From: an uncultured Coleofasciculus sp.
GTDB lineage: Bacteria; Cyanobacteriota; Cyanobacteriia; Cyanobacteriales; Coleofasciculaceae
Length of the DNA stretch: 22,007 nt
Assembly: GCA_902805485.1 (NCBI GenBank)
Contig: CADCTM010000664.1
Span: forward strand, 6,676-28,682
Direction of reading: 5' to 3'
Positions 7,096-15,400 of this stretch are shown in pieces (position 1 is the stretch's first letter; each line of letters begins with the position of its first letter). Made by a program: the position numbers and the translations under genes. The notes under the pieces are model-generated. The model was not told the DNA's origin. It saw only the letters and a program-made list of their open reading frames with translations, and did not search any database.

Positions 7096-8583
7096 ATGAA
7101 TAACCTTCGCTCATTAATTCCAAATTACCGCAAAATCCGGCGTTGGCTGGGGCTTTTGGTGATGACATTTTTACTGGTTGTGGTGTCGCGTTTACCGGCT
7201 TCTGCGGATACGGCAAAGCATTATACTGATTTGAAGTTTTCGTCGTTAGGGGAGGTTCAAATCCCCAAATATACGCGCTACAAGCTGGATAATGGCATGG
7301 TGGTTTATCTGATGGAAGACCATGAATTGCCGCTTGTTGGGGGGACGGCGTTGGTTCGTACAGGCGATCGCTTGGAACCGGCTGATAAGGTTGGTTTGGG
7401 CGGAATTACTGGGCAAGTGATGCGTACGGGTGGTACGACAATTCACTCCGGCGATGAATTGAATCAACTTTTAGAACAACGCGCTGCTTCGGTAGAAACG
7501 AGTATTGGTACTACGTCTGGTAGTGCGAGTTTTAGTGCTTTAAGTCGAGATTTGGATTCAGTTTTTGATTTGTTTGCTGAGGTGATTCAAAAGCCTGCTT
7601 TTGCTCCGGATAAGTTGGATTTTGCGAAGCGGCAAGCGGCAGGACAAATTGCACGGCGTAATGATGATCCAAATGAGATTACGGGGCGTGAATTTCAGAA
7701 GTTAATTTATGGTGAAAGTAGCCCTTATGCTCGCACAGTAGAGTATGCGACTTTGAGTAAGATTTCTCGTGAAGATTTGCTGGCGTTTTATGAGCAATAT
7801 TTTCATCCAGAAAGTATGATTTTGGGAATTATTGGGGATTTTGATTCGGAGAAAATGCGATCGCGTATTCAAGAGAAATTTGGCAAATGGTCGCCTACAA
7901 CTAAAGCACCCCAACCGATTGTCCCAACAGCAGATCAGGCAAAGCAAGGTGGTGTCTTTTTTATTAACCAACCCCAACTTACCCAAAGTTATGTGAAAAT
8001 GGGGCATTTGGGTGGTCAGTTAAATAGTCCTGATTATGCAGCCTTGGATGTTTTAAATCAGGTGATGAATGGGTTCGGGGGACGGCTTTTTAATGAAGTG
8101 CGATCTCGTCAAGGTTTGGCATATTCTGTTTATAGCTTTTGGAGTCCGAACTTTGACTATCCTGGTACTTTTAGCGCAGGTGGACAAACTCGTTCCGATG
8201 CAACTGTGCCTTTTATCAAATCGATTCGTGCTGAAATTGAACAACTTCGGACGAAGCCAATAACCACAACTGAACTGGCTTTTGCTAAAGATCAGGTTCT
8301 GAATTCCTTTGTGTTTAAATTCCAAGACCCGGTGCAAACTTTATCACGTTTGATGCGCTATGAATACTTTGGCTATCCGGCGGATTTCTTGTTCCGTTAT
8401 CAGCAAGGTGTTAAAACAACAACAATTGAAGATGTCCAGCGTGTAGCGCAAAAATATTTGCAACCGGATAAACTTGTCACTTTAGTTGTTGGAAATACTT
8501 CGACAATTCAGCCACCTCTGACAAGTCTTTCGAGAGATGTAACTTCCTTGGATATTACAATTCCTAAGCCGAACAATAGTTAA
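7096..8583 (+). CDS. M16 family protein lacking the zinc motif, exported
   Basis: A 495-residue M16-family protein. An N-terminal signal segment (about residues 17-37, cleavage after ASA) predicts export. The domain order matches the preceding peptidase, but the zinc site is lost. Where the neighbour has HFLEH, this protein reads G103-I-T-G106-Q107, so neither His nor Glu is present and it should not be catalytic. The C-terminal half keeps the substrate-binding Arg/Tyr region (GFGGRLFNEVRSRQGLAYSVYS). Active/inactive pairs of M16 subunits are known, for example the mitochondrial processing peptidase and two-subunit bacterial M16B enzymes. I infer a heterodimer with the upstream product. It is co-oriented with that gene, 239 bases downstream, past the repeat cluster. 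Confidence 0.92.
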   Translation: MNNLRSLIPNYRKIRRWLGLLVMTFLLVVVSRLPASADTAKHYTDLKFSSLGEVQIPKYTRYKLDNGMVVYLMEDHELPLVGGTALVRTGDRLEPADKVGLGGITGQVMRTGGTTIHSGDELNQLLEQRAASVETSIGTTSGSASFSALSRDLDSVFDLFAEVIQKPAFAPDKLDFAKRQAAGQIARRNDDPNEITGREFQKLIYGESSPYARTVEYATLSKISREDLLAFYEQYFHPESMILGIIGDFDSEKMRSRIQEKFGKWSPTTKAPQPIVPTADQAKQGGVFFINQPQLTQSYVKMGHLGGQLNSPDYAALDVLNQVMNGFGGRLFNEVRSRQGLAYSVYSFWSPNFDYPGTFSAGGQTRSDATVPFIKSIRAEIEQLRTKPITTTELAFAKDQVLNSFVFKFQDPVQTLSRLMRYEYFGYPADFLFRYQQGVKTTTIEDVQRVAQKYLQPDKLVTLVVGNTSTIQPPLTSLSRDVTSLDITIPKPNNS

Positions 8584-8599
8584 GGAAAAACTATGGCAT

Positions 8600-8634
8600 C
8601 AAAGGGATTTAACCGTTTTGGGGTAATCCCTTTG
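8600..8634. terminator. Candidate bidirectional terminator hairpin
   Basis: CAAAGGGATT (8600-8609) pairs perfectly with AATCCCTTTG (8625-8634) across a 15-nt loop, in the 100-base gap between convergent genes (M16 stop 8583, yajQ stop 8684). A second imperfect hairpin, GGGCAA/TTGCCC at 8648-8670, follows on the yajQ side. Neither has a clean T-run on the plus strand, though the minus strand continues into TAGTTTTTCC past 8600. Confidence 0.5.
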
Positions 8635-8683
8635 CACCAATTTGTTGGGGCAATCCGCCTGTGGTTGCCCTCTGTGGTTGCAA

Positions 8684-9178
8684 TTACCGATAGTTAGTAA
8701 ATTGCAACGCAACAGGTAAATCTTCTTGTTTCAATCTTGTCATGATTTCTTGCAAGTCGTCTTTAGATTTACTAGAAACCCTGACAACATCCCCTTGAAT
8801 TGAAGCTTGCGCTTTCTTAAATTCATCTCGAATCAGCTTGGTGATTTGTTTCCCAATCTCCTGACTAATTCCTTTTTTAAGCTTAATTTCTTGCCGAACC
8901 CGATTGCCACTTGCGGATTCAGCTTTGCCGTAGTCGAAGATTTTCAGCGATAGGTTGCGCTTTGCTGCTTTGGTTTGAAGGATTGTGTGAACAGCATCCA
9001 AGGTAAATTCGCTATCGGTGTTAACCGTAATTGCTTCATCACCTAACTCTACTGTTGTTTTTGTATCTTTCAGGTCGTAGCGGCTGTTGATTTCACGAAG
9101 AGTTTGGTCTACGGCATTAACCAATTCTTGTTTGTCAAAGTCACTCACAATATCAAATGAAGAAGTAGAAGAAGCCAT
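8684..9178 (-). CDS. yajQ: YajQ family nucleotide-binding protein
   Basis: A 164-residue protein of the normal YajQ (DUF520) length. It begins with the family signature SSFDIVSDFDKQELVNAVDQ, followed by NSRYDLKDTKTTVEL and the C-terminal KIKDDLQ-like segment (SKSKDDLQEIMTRLK). It is cytosolic and built of two ferredoxin-like halves. Family members bind nucleotides or RNA. A Xanthomonas YajQ protein is a cyclic di-GMP effector that works with a transcription factor; whether cyanobacterial YajQ does the same is not known. No Shine-Dalgarno precedes the ATG at 9178. It lies downstream of the MAPEG gene on the same strand, separated by a strong hairpin at 9266-9301, so it may have its own promoter in 9179-9265. 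Confidence 0.95.
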   Translation of the reverse strand: MASSTSSFDIVSDFDKQELVNAVDQTLREINSRYDLKDTKTTVELGDEAITVNTDSEFTLDAVHTILQTKAAKRNLSLKIFDYGKAESASGNRVRQEIKLKKGISQEIGKQITKLIRDEFKKAQASIQGDVVRVSSKSKDDLQEIMTRLKQEDLPVALQFTNYR

Positions 9179-9265
9179 AACAGTAATTTAAAGTTGGGGG
9201 TAGTAGGTTCATTACTAACAACTAACAACCCACAGCGGAAAACTCAAGATGTGATTAATTAAATT

Positions 9266-9301
9266 TTTAGTAGAAATGCCAGTGATGGCATCACTACTAA
9301 A
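9266..9301 (-). terminator. Strong hairpin overlapping the MAPEG stop codon
   Basis: TTTAGTAG (9266-9273) pairs with CTACTAAA (9294-9301), and ATGCCA (9276-9281) pairs with TGGCAT (9286-9291), giving 14 base pairs with one 2x2 internal loop and a GTGA loop. It includes the MAPEG stop codon (9297-9299). There is no T-run after it on the minus strand, so it may act as a transcript 3'-end or processing structure more than an intrinsic terminator. Confidence 0.5.
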
Positions 9302-9713
9302 TGGGTTGATTAACACTCAAGAGGCTTAAGACGTAGAGGGTAGCGCTGCAAAGAGAACCGATGGCGAACATCAGCGATCGCGCTAAGGGGATGTTAAAGA
9401 TATAAAATACCGAATAAAGCAAGCGCACTACCACAAAAGCGATCGCGACGCCAATGGCGAGGGATGAATTTTGATGGGTTACATAAGCCATTAACGCGGC
9501 AGGGGCAAAGATTGTAAACGCTTCAAACGCATTCTCATGTGCCCAAGTCGCGCGCTGGGCATAGTCGGGTAGCTTGTCAAACATCGCACGAGGCGCACTG
9601 ATGTCATAACCGATACTCACTCGACCATAGCCCACAACCAGAAACGGCAGATAGATCAAGGCTGCCCCTGCCGCAATACAGTACAGTAAAATCCCCGAAT
9701 CTTGTAGATTCAT
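9297..9713 (-). CDS. MAPEG family membrane protein
   Basis: A 138-residue membrane protein with about four transmembrane helices: one at the N-terminus (GILLYCIAAGAALIYLPFLV), two in the middle and one at the C-terminus. The MAPEG signature region is visible: RAMFDKLPDYAQRATWAHENAFEAFTIFAPA, including the conserved Arg and the His-Glu-Asn. Family members include microsomal glutathione transferases and eicosanoid-metabolism enzymes. Bacterial members are mostly uncharacterised, with possible glutathione-dependent detoxification. The ATG at 9713 is preferred to the preceding GTG at 9714-9716. It starts only three bases after the stop of the DprA-like gene (9717-9719), so the two are probably co-transcribed. 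Confidence 0.9.
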   Translation of the reverse strand: MNLQDSGILLYCIAAGAALIYLPFLVVGYGRVSIGYDISAPRAMFDKLPDYAQRATWAHENAFEAFTIFAPAALMAYVTHQNSSLAIGVAIAFVVVRLLYSVFYIFNIPLARSLMFAIGSLCSATLYVLSLLSVNQPI

Positions 9714-9716
9714 CAC

Positions 9717-10220
9717 TTAATCAAAATAGAACAACGTGACAACCTTACGTTGGTCTTCTGCCTCCTGACAAGTTTTCAGCAGAGTTTGGCTGTCATGAAA
9801 TGCGAAACAAATGAGCTGCTGACATCGGGAAATAATTTCCTGATTGCATAGCGAACTCGCTTCAGCCAGAGACATATGATCGTTTTCTGGATTTTCCACC
9901 AAATGCATCACCAGATCTAGCTGCTTGCGTGATTCTTGGGGTTGGCGCTCCAGGCTTTGGGGCAAAATCACAGTCAGGAGACTGGGATCGGCGCGCATTG
10001 CACCGCGAATTGCCGCAGAGTTAGTGCCAGTGGCACCCGAAGTCATAAGACGATTGCCCTCCAGAACTAGGGCGTAGCTCATCATTTCAATAAGATTTTG
10101 ATGCGTAATCGGAACATGGCGAGAACCCAAGAGGGCAATCCGCTTAGAACCGGTTTGCTGGATCGTCGCGAGTTCTTGCGCTAGTGTATCAACGCCAGAG
10201 ATGCCTACTGATTGAGTCAA
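9717..10220 (-). CDS. DprA-like (SLOG/Rossmann-fold) protein, short cyanobacterial type
   Basis: A 167-residue protein with the nucleotide-binding fold of DprA/LOG proteins. It shows RIALLGSRHVP, then LVLEGNRLMTSGATGTNSAAIRGAM (the Gly/Ser-rich loop), and LTVILPQSLERQP. It is much shorter than full DprA (about 300 residues or more) and lacks the SAM-like and winged-helix ends. Similar cyanobacterial proteins are annotated as DNA recombination-mediator protein A, but function in transformation or recombination is not shown. No ATG is available: the frame runs back to a TAA at 10254-10256, and the only sensible start is TTG at 10220, which gives the usual N-terminus. Immediately upstream is a large inverted-repeat structure (10227-10292) that could sequester the start. 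The MAPEG gene follows at once. Confidence 0.87.
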   Translation of the reverse strand: MTQSVGISGVDTLAQELATIQQTGSKRIALLGSRHVPITHQNLIEMMSYALVLEGNRLMTSGATGTNSAAIRGAMRADPSLLTVILPQSLERQPQESRKQLDLVMHLVENPENDHMSLAEASSLCNQEIISRCQQLICFAFHDSQTLLKTCQEAEDQRKVVTLFYFD

Positions 10221-10226
10221 AGATCC

Positions 10227-10292
10227 TAGGTTCGGCTGAACAACCCAGCTATTTTAGCAGAAGCGGCTACCTTCTTGGACTTCTCGAACCTA
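10227..10292 (-). promoter_or_regulatory. Structured leader candidate before the DprA-like gene
   Basis: TAGGTTCG (10227-10234) and CGAACCTA (10285-10292) form a perfect 8-bp outer stem. Inside are two possible smaller hairpins, GCTG/CAGC (10235-10249) and TAGC/GCTA (10255-10269), the latter competing with GAAG/CTTC (10260-10274). In the minus-strand transcript this branched structure ends six bases before the TTG start, so it would cover the ribosome-binding region. It could be a cis-regulator, or part of the 3' end of the upstream binding-protein mRNA. It does not match any riboswitch I recognise. Confidence 0.35.
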
Positions 10293-10309
10293 AATTCAAA
10301 AATCAGTTT

Positions 10310-10323
10310 CTTGATTGTTCAAG
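10310..10323 (-). terminator. Small hairpin after the solute-binding protein gene
   Basis: CTTGA-TTGT-TCAAG is a perfect 5-bp hairpin 41 bases past the stop of the binding-protein gene. On the minus strand it is followed by AAACTGATTTTTG, which contains a five-T run. It is a weak candidate intrinsic terminator. Confidence 0.25.
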
Positions 10324-10364
10324 TATGGTTACGAGAATCCTTGAGCCAGACTCACCCGATAACT

Positions 10365-11792
10365 CTACCGGAAAATTAAATCCATTCGTCGTTGAGCCTT
10401 CTCCAGAGCGGCTTGGGGAGAACTTTTACCTAATAGAACTGACTCAATGGCGCGACCTAAACTTTCCGAAATCCGACTGTATCCTGGAAAAATCGGACGT
10501 GAACGCCCAGATTGTGCCTGATCGAGAAACACCCTAACCTGCGGTTGTTGCTTCAAAAAGGCTTGATAAGCCTCACTTTGTCGTGCCAAAAGATTCACCG
10601 GTAAATAGCCCGTTTCCATCGCCCACTTAGTCTGAAATGCCTCCCCCATCACATACTCGGCAAACGTAAACGCCGCTTGTTCGCGTTCGGATGTTGTTTT
10701 AAACAAAAATAGATTCTCTCCGCCGACAACCGTTGCCTGCCGCACCTCAGAAGGCATCGGGAAAACATCAAAATCAACACCCGTCTGCTTGAGTTCTCGC
10801 AACGTCCAGGGACCCGACAATTGCATCGCGACTTTACCCGTGAGCAAGCGATTCATTTCATATCCCCGCTCCGGCAACGATAACACCGCCGTTCCATCCT
10901 CAATCAAATCACGCCAAAATTGCAAAGCCGCGATCGCGTTTTGAGTCACCAGATTCACATTTTTCGCCTCAGCAGTTGCTTGGATCGGAGTTAATTCACC
11001 GCCACCACTCCACAAAAACGGCAACCACATAAACACCGTCCATTCCCCTTTACCCAAAGGCAACAGCATCCCATACTGGTCATTTCGACCATCCCCATCC
11101 GTATCCTTCGTTAATAATTGAGCAACCTGCCTTAACTCTTCCCAAGTTTTGGGCAACTGCCTAATTCCTGCCGCTTCAAACAGTGAGGGACGATAAAAAA
11201 TCCCCGCATTGTTCGTTCCAAATGGCACTGACCAAAGATGACCTCGAAACTGCATCGACTCCAACAACGCTGGGTCAATTTCGCCCTGAACCGACGAGGC
11301 AGCAAGTAAATCATCCAGAGGACGAATTGCCTCCAGTTCCACTAACTGCCCTGTAATGGTCGGGTTGAACCATAACAAATCCGGTGGCGCTTTCCCCACA
11401 AGACTTGCCAAAATCTTTGGCGTTTGCTGGTCTTCTTGTCCCACATAAAGCGATGCCACCTGAATATTGGGATGTTCGCGGTTAAAATCGTCTACTAGCG
11501 TCTGTAAGACATCCCGATTTGCAGGTGGGTTCACCCCCTGCCAAAGCGTCAATTTCACGACGCCAACGTCATCAGGACGCCCTTGTAGCTGACATCCTCC
11601 CACTAGTAAGAGGCACGTTAAAATCAACCAACAATTGAGCTTAAGCCAAAATTTCGGCAAGAGTTCTCGAAAAAATAATAAAGTTGCTTGTCTCAAACAA
11701 CCGACAACTGACAGCCAATAATTTTCACAAATCCTGGTTTCCTCACAGGGAGGGACTTTGAGAGGTTGCTCGCTCTTGCTGATGTTCGCCAT
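10365..11792 (-). CDS. Extracellular solute-binding lipoprotein of a sugar-type ABC importer
   Basis: A family 1 type (maltose/oligosaccharide) binding protein. A hydrophobic segment ends in the lipobox LVGGC with Cys67, so the mature protein is a lipoprotein of about 409 residues anchored facing the periplasm. The mature part starts with KLTLWQGVNPPANRDVLQ, followed by DFNREHPNIQV and PDLLWFNP. A calcium-loop-like motif DTDGDGRNDQYG starts at residue 230, as in related sugar-binding proteins. The C-terminus PGYSRISESLGRAIESVL is typical. The 44 residues before the signal segment are unusually long, so the true start may be one of the downstream TTG codons. No permease or ATPase gene adjoins it; a MalK-type ATPase lies about 9 kb away at 205. 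It is divergent from the signalling cluster. The ligand is unknown. Confidence 0.9.
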   Translation of the reverse strand: MANISKSEQPLKVPPCEETRICENYWLSVVGCLRQATLLFFRELLPKFWLKLNCWLILTCLLLVGGCQLQGRPDDVGVVKLTLWQGVNPPANRDVLQTLVDDFNREHPNIQVASLYVGQEDQQTPKILASLVGKAPPDLLWFNPTITGQLVELEAIRPLDDLLAASSVQGEIDPALLESMQFRGHLWSVPFGTNNAGIFYRPSLFEAAGIRQLPKTWEELRQVAQLLTKDTDGDGRNDQYGMLLPLGKGEWTVFMWLPFLWSGGGELTPIQATAEAKNVNLVTQNAIAALQFWRDLIEDGTAVLSLPERGYEMNRLLTGKVAMQLSGPWTLRELKQTGVDFDVFPMPSEVRQATVVGGENLFLFKTTSEREQAAFTFAEYVMGEAFQTKWAMETGYLPVNLLARQSEAYQAFLKQQPQVRVFLDQAQSGRSRPIFPGYSRISESLGRAIESVLLGKSSPQAALEKAQRRMDLIFR

Positions 11793-11889
11793 GAGTAGAA
11801 CGATTGCGCGTAAATTTACAGACAGCCGGGCACAAACAATAGCTTACATCACCGTAATTTCCACGAGGGAGCATGAAAATGACCATGCA

Positions 11890-11917
11890 ACAATTTATAG
11901 ATTGTCTTCTAAATTGT
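11890..11917. promoter_or_regulatory. Inverted repeat between divergent binding-protein and response-regulator genes
   Basis: ACAATTTA (11890-11897) and TAAATTGT (11910-11917) are perfect 8-bp arms 12 bases apart, midway in the 238-base divergent gap 11793-12030. They may be an operator or just an A/T-rich coincidence. I could not pick a convincing sigma-70 promoter on either strand. Confidence 0.3.
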
Positions 11918-12030
11918 AAAAGCGTCAATCACACAAAATTGAGAGAGGTTATAGAGAATGAAATAAAAGTAAGCACTTTAGGGGAAACTTAGGCTAACCA
12001 AAGCTTACCAACTTCTAAAAGGGAGAACCA

Positions 12031-12414
12031 ATGACAAAGATTTTGGTAATCGAAGATGAGGAAACTGTCCGAGAAAACATTCTAGAACTTTTGGATGCCG
12101 AAGGCTTTGAGGCATTTGCTGCCCCAAATGGTCGTGTTGGTCTTGATCTGGCGTTACAGGTGCTTCCTGACTTAATTTTGTGCGATGTCCGAATGCCGGA
12201 ACTAGATGGCTATGGTGTCTTGAAGGCGTTGCGTGCCGAACCCACAACAGCGGCGATTCCTGTTATGTTTCTCACAGCAAAGGCTGCCAAAACCGATTTA
12301 AGTTATGGCATGGAATTGGGAGCTAATGCTTATATTACAAAACCGTTTGCCCTCTCACAGTTGCTGAGTGCGATCGCTAAAGTGCTACAGAAAGACCAAT
12401 CGTTACTCAATTAG
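12031..12414 (+). CDS. Stand-alone response regulator receiver protein
   Basis: A 127-residue single receiver (REC) domain without an output domain. All phosphorylation residues are present: acidic pocket Glu9-Asp10-Glu11 region (IEDEE), phospho-acceptor Asp52 in LCDVRMP, Thr82 in FLTAK, and Lys104 in ITKPF. A good Shine-Dalgarno (GGGAG in AAAAGGGAGAACCA) precedes the ATG. It is the first gene of the four-gene signalling cluster, 57 bases before the sensor kinase. Its sequence is very close to the receivers of the third and fourth genes. A phospho-shuttle or phosphate-sink role for the kinase is inferred; single-domain receivers act by protein contact. Confidence 0.95.
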   Translation: MTKILVIEDEETVRENILELLDAEGFEAFAAPNGRVGLDLALQVLPDLILCDVRMPELDGYGVLKALRAEPTTAAIPVMFLTAKAAKTDLSYGMELGANAYITKPFALSQLLSAIAKVLQKDQSLLN

Positions 12415-12471
12415 GGTTCTCTCGGTGGATAAATTGTTAACCAAGTGTTGCTTTCAATTTAGTTGCTATTT

Positions 12472-15400
12472 ATGCCTACTTCACCCAACCATTTAACGCT
12501 TAACTCAACCACCAGGCAGGAGGTACGCCATCAGCTATTAACGATTCAGGTGGCAATGATTAGCCAAATTGCCCAGGCGATACGGGGTTCGCTTGTTCTT
12601 AATGATGTGTTGCAAACTTTAGCCAATCAGCTAGGCGATATCCTGCAAGTGAGTGGCTGTTTGATTTTTCAAGCCGAGTCAGATCAGCCACTGGCAGAAT
12701 CAACAAAAAGCGGGGCAATTATCCAACAAGATAGTAATGCGCCACAACTTCTGTGGGGCGTCTGTCAGGATTTTTTCAAGTACTATCACTCCCGGCTGGC
12801 TCAAGGCAAACTTTTACTAATGCCGATCAGTGAGCGACAACTGCCCACAGCACTCCAAGATTCGGCGAGAGTAGTGGGTTTGTCTAGCTTGTTAATTGTG
12901 CCTTTTTTGTATCGGCAGTCCTACATCGGGAGTATGACGCTGTATCAGTGTGAGAAGAAACGGCAATGGCTACCCCAGGAAATTGCCTTTGTCCAAGCGA
13001 TCGCGGATCAATGTACGATCGCTTTAGCTTTAACCAAGCTGGAAGAACGCTCTTCAATTGCCGCCAAACAGCGTCAAGAAAGCGAGAAGCGATTCGATGC
13101 CTTGTGCAACAAAAGCAGTCAATTGATGGGGTTGCTGACTCCTGAAGGCGTCATTGTGGAAGCAAATCAGACGGCGATGGAGTTTGCCGGACTCGAAGCG
13201 CCAGATATCTTGGGGCGTCCGTTTTGGGAGGCTCCGTGGTGGATGCCAAGAGCAGAAACGGACAGGCACGTCCAAGAAGCGTTTACTCGGCAGTTGTTTC
13301 GGAGTGTCGCAGAGGCGGCGAAGGGTCAGTTTATCCGGTATGAAGTGAATGTGTTGGGAAAAGGCGATCGCCTCGCCACTCTTGACATTTCTCTCACCCC
13401 TCACCGCGATGAAACGGGAAAGGTGGTGCTGTTGGTGTTTGAAGGACGAGACATCACCGACTACAAACGAGCGCAGTTTGAACTTCAAGAAAGCGTTGCC
13501 CGAAATAAGGCACTCTTAGAAGCCATACCGGATTTGATTTTGCGTCTAACGCGATCGGGTATTTATTTAGACTGCAAAACAGCCCGCGAAGAACTGCTGC
13601 CGGTTCCCGCCCAGAAAAGTATTGGGAAACATTTGCATGACTGTTTTCCGAGGGAGGTTGCCGGGCTAATTTGGCATAATGTTGAGCTGGCACTGGAAAC
13701 GAATGAGATTCAAATTATTGAGTACCAACTGTGGATTAAGGGTAAATCCCATGACTTTGAAGCGCGTATTGTTAAAAGTGGCGCAGATGAAGTGCTTGTG
13801 ATTGTCCAGGATGTCACGGAACGGGTACAAGCGCGAGTTGCCTTAGAACAAATTAATCAGGCTTTAGAGATCCGAGTTCATGAACGCACGGTGGCTTTAA
13901 GAGAAGCTAATCATATTTTGAGAGCGGAGATTGTTGATCGCAAAAAAATAGATCTGCAACTGCGGGAAAGTGAAGAAGGCTTCCGTCAAGCTGTGGTTAA
14001 TGCTCCTTTCCCGATTATGATTCACGCCCAGGACGGGGAAATTGTCCAAATTAATCAAGTCTGGACGGAATTGACCGGTTATACTCACAACGAGATTCCG
14101 ACAATTGCGATTTGGGCCCAAAAAGCTTATGGAGAATGCCAAGACATGGAGCTGTCGAACATTCGCTTGGGCGATAGTCTCGCCGCTGAATGTTCGACAA
14201 GTTCGCCACTGCCGGACGACGCTTCTGTATGGAGCAGGCGCTATGACCTTAATGACCAGGTAGATGAGGGAGAAGTCTCGATTATTACGAAAGATGGCGC
14301 CCAGAGAATTTGGTATTTCCGTTCCGCACCATCCGGGCGACTAACTGATGGGAGACGCCTGACAATCTCAATGGCGATGGACCTTACTGAACGCAAACAG
14401 GCAGAGAGGGCGGCTCATTTTTTGCACTCTGTCACACAAGCGATTTTTGAGTCTCAAGACTTTCATGCGGCACTCAAGGTTGCTTTACAGAAAGTGTGTG
14501 AAGCGACAGGTTGGGATTTTGGTGAAGCTTGGGTGCCTCGTGCGGATGGGAGTGTTCTGGAATGTAGTCCCGCCTGGTATGGCAACCGTGAAGGTTTAGA
14601 GGTGTTCCGCAGCGCCAGCGAGACTTTGACTTTTTCCTTTGGTGTGGGTTTGCCTGGGCGTGTTTGGGCATCGAAACAGCCGGAGTGGCGACGAGATGTT
14701 TCTGTGGAGTCCAATGAGGTTTTTCGGCGTAATGAGTTGGCAGGTGAAGTTGGACTGAAAGCGGGACTGGGAATTCCCCTTTTGACGACTTCTGGTGTCT
14801 TGGCGGTTCTAGTTTTTTATATGTTTGAATCGAAAGATGAAGACCAACGCTTGATTGAATTAATTTCGGCTTCAACGGAATTAGGTTTAATGATTCAACG
14901 GAAGCAGGCAGAAGAAGAAGTTCATAAGGCGTTGGTGAAGGAAAAGGAGCTAACGGAACTTAAATCTCGGTTTATTTCCATGACTTCTCATGAGTTTCGG
15001 ACGCCGTTAACGACGATTCAATCTTCGGCTGAGTTACTGGAATATTACAGCCAAAAGTGGACACAGGAGAAAAAGCTGACTCACTTGCACCGCATTCAAT
15101 CGTCAGTCAAACATATGACTAACTTGTTGGACGACGTTCTAATTATTGGTAAGGCAGACGCTGGCAAATTAACGTTTAATCCGTCGCCATTGGATGTGGA
15201 AAAATTTTGCCGCAATTTAGTAGAAGAACTGCAACTTAACGACACCGAACAGCATAATATTATTTTTACTTGTGAGTGGAAAGCTGACGAATTTGGCAAG
15301 AGCGAGGCAATGTTATCTACTCCATCGTCAGTTCCTAGTTCTCAGCTTCACGTCCCGACACTGCCTTGTCTGGATGAAAAGCTGCTACGGCAAATTCTTG

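Noticed and set aside
10227..10292. Cloverleaf-like fold suggesting a tRNA gene (contains GGTTCG)
   Set aside because: There is no proper acceptor, D and anticodon arm arrangement; the outer stem and loop sizes do not fit a tRNA on either strand.
10184..10537. 117-residue plus-strand frame
   Set aside because: It overlaps the start of the DprA-like gene and the end of the binding-protein gene on the other strand, and its sequence resembles no protein family.
14474..14875. 133-residue minus-strand frame inside the sensor kinase
   Set aside because: It lies opposite the conserved second GAF domain of the kinase and shows no family features.
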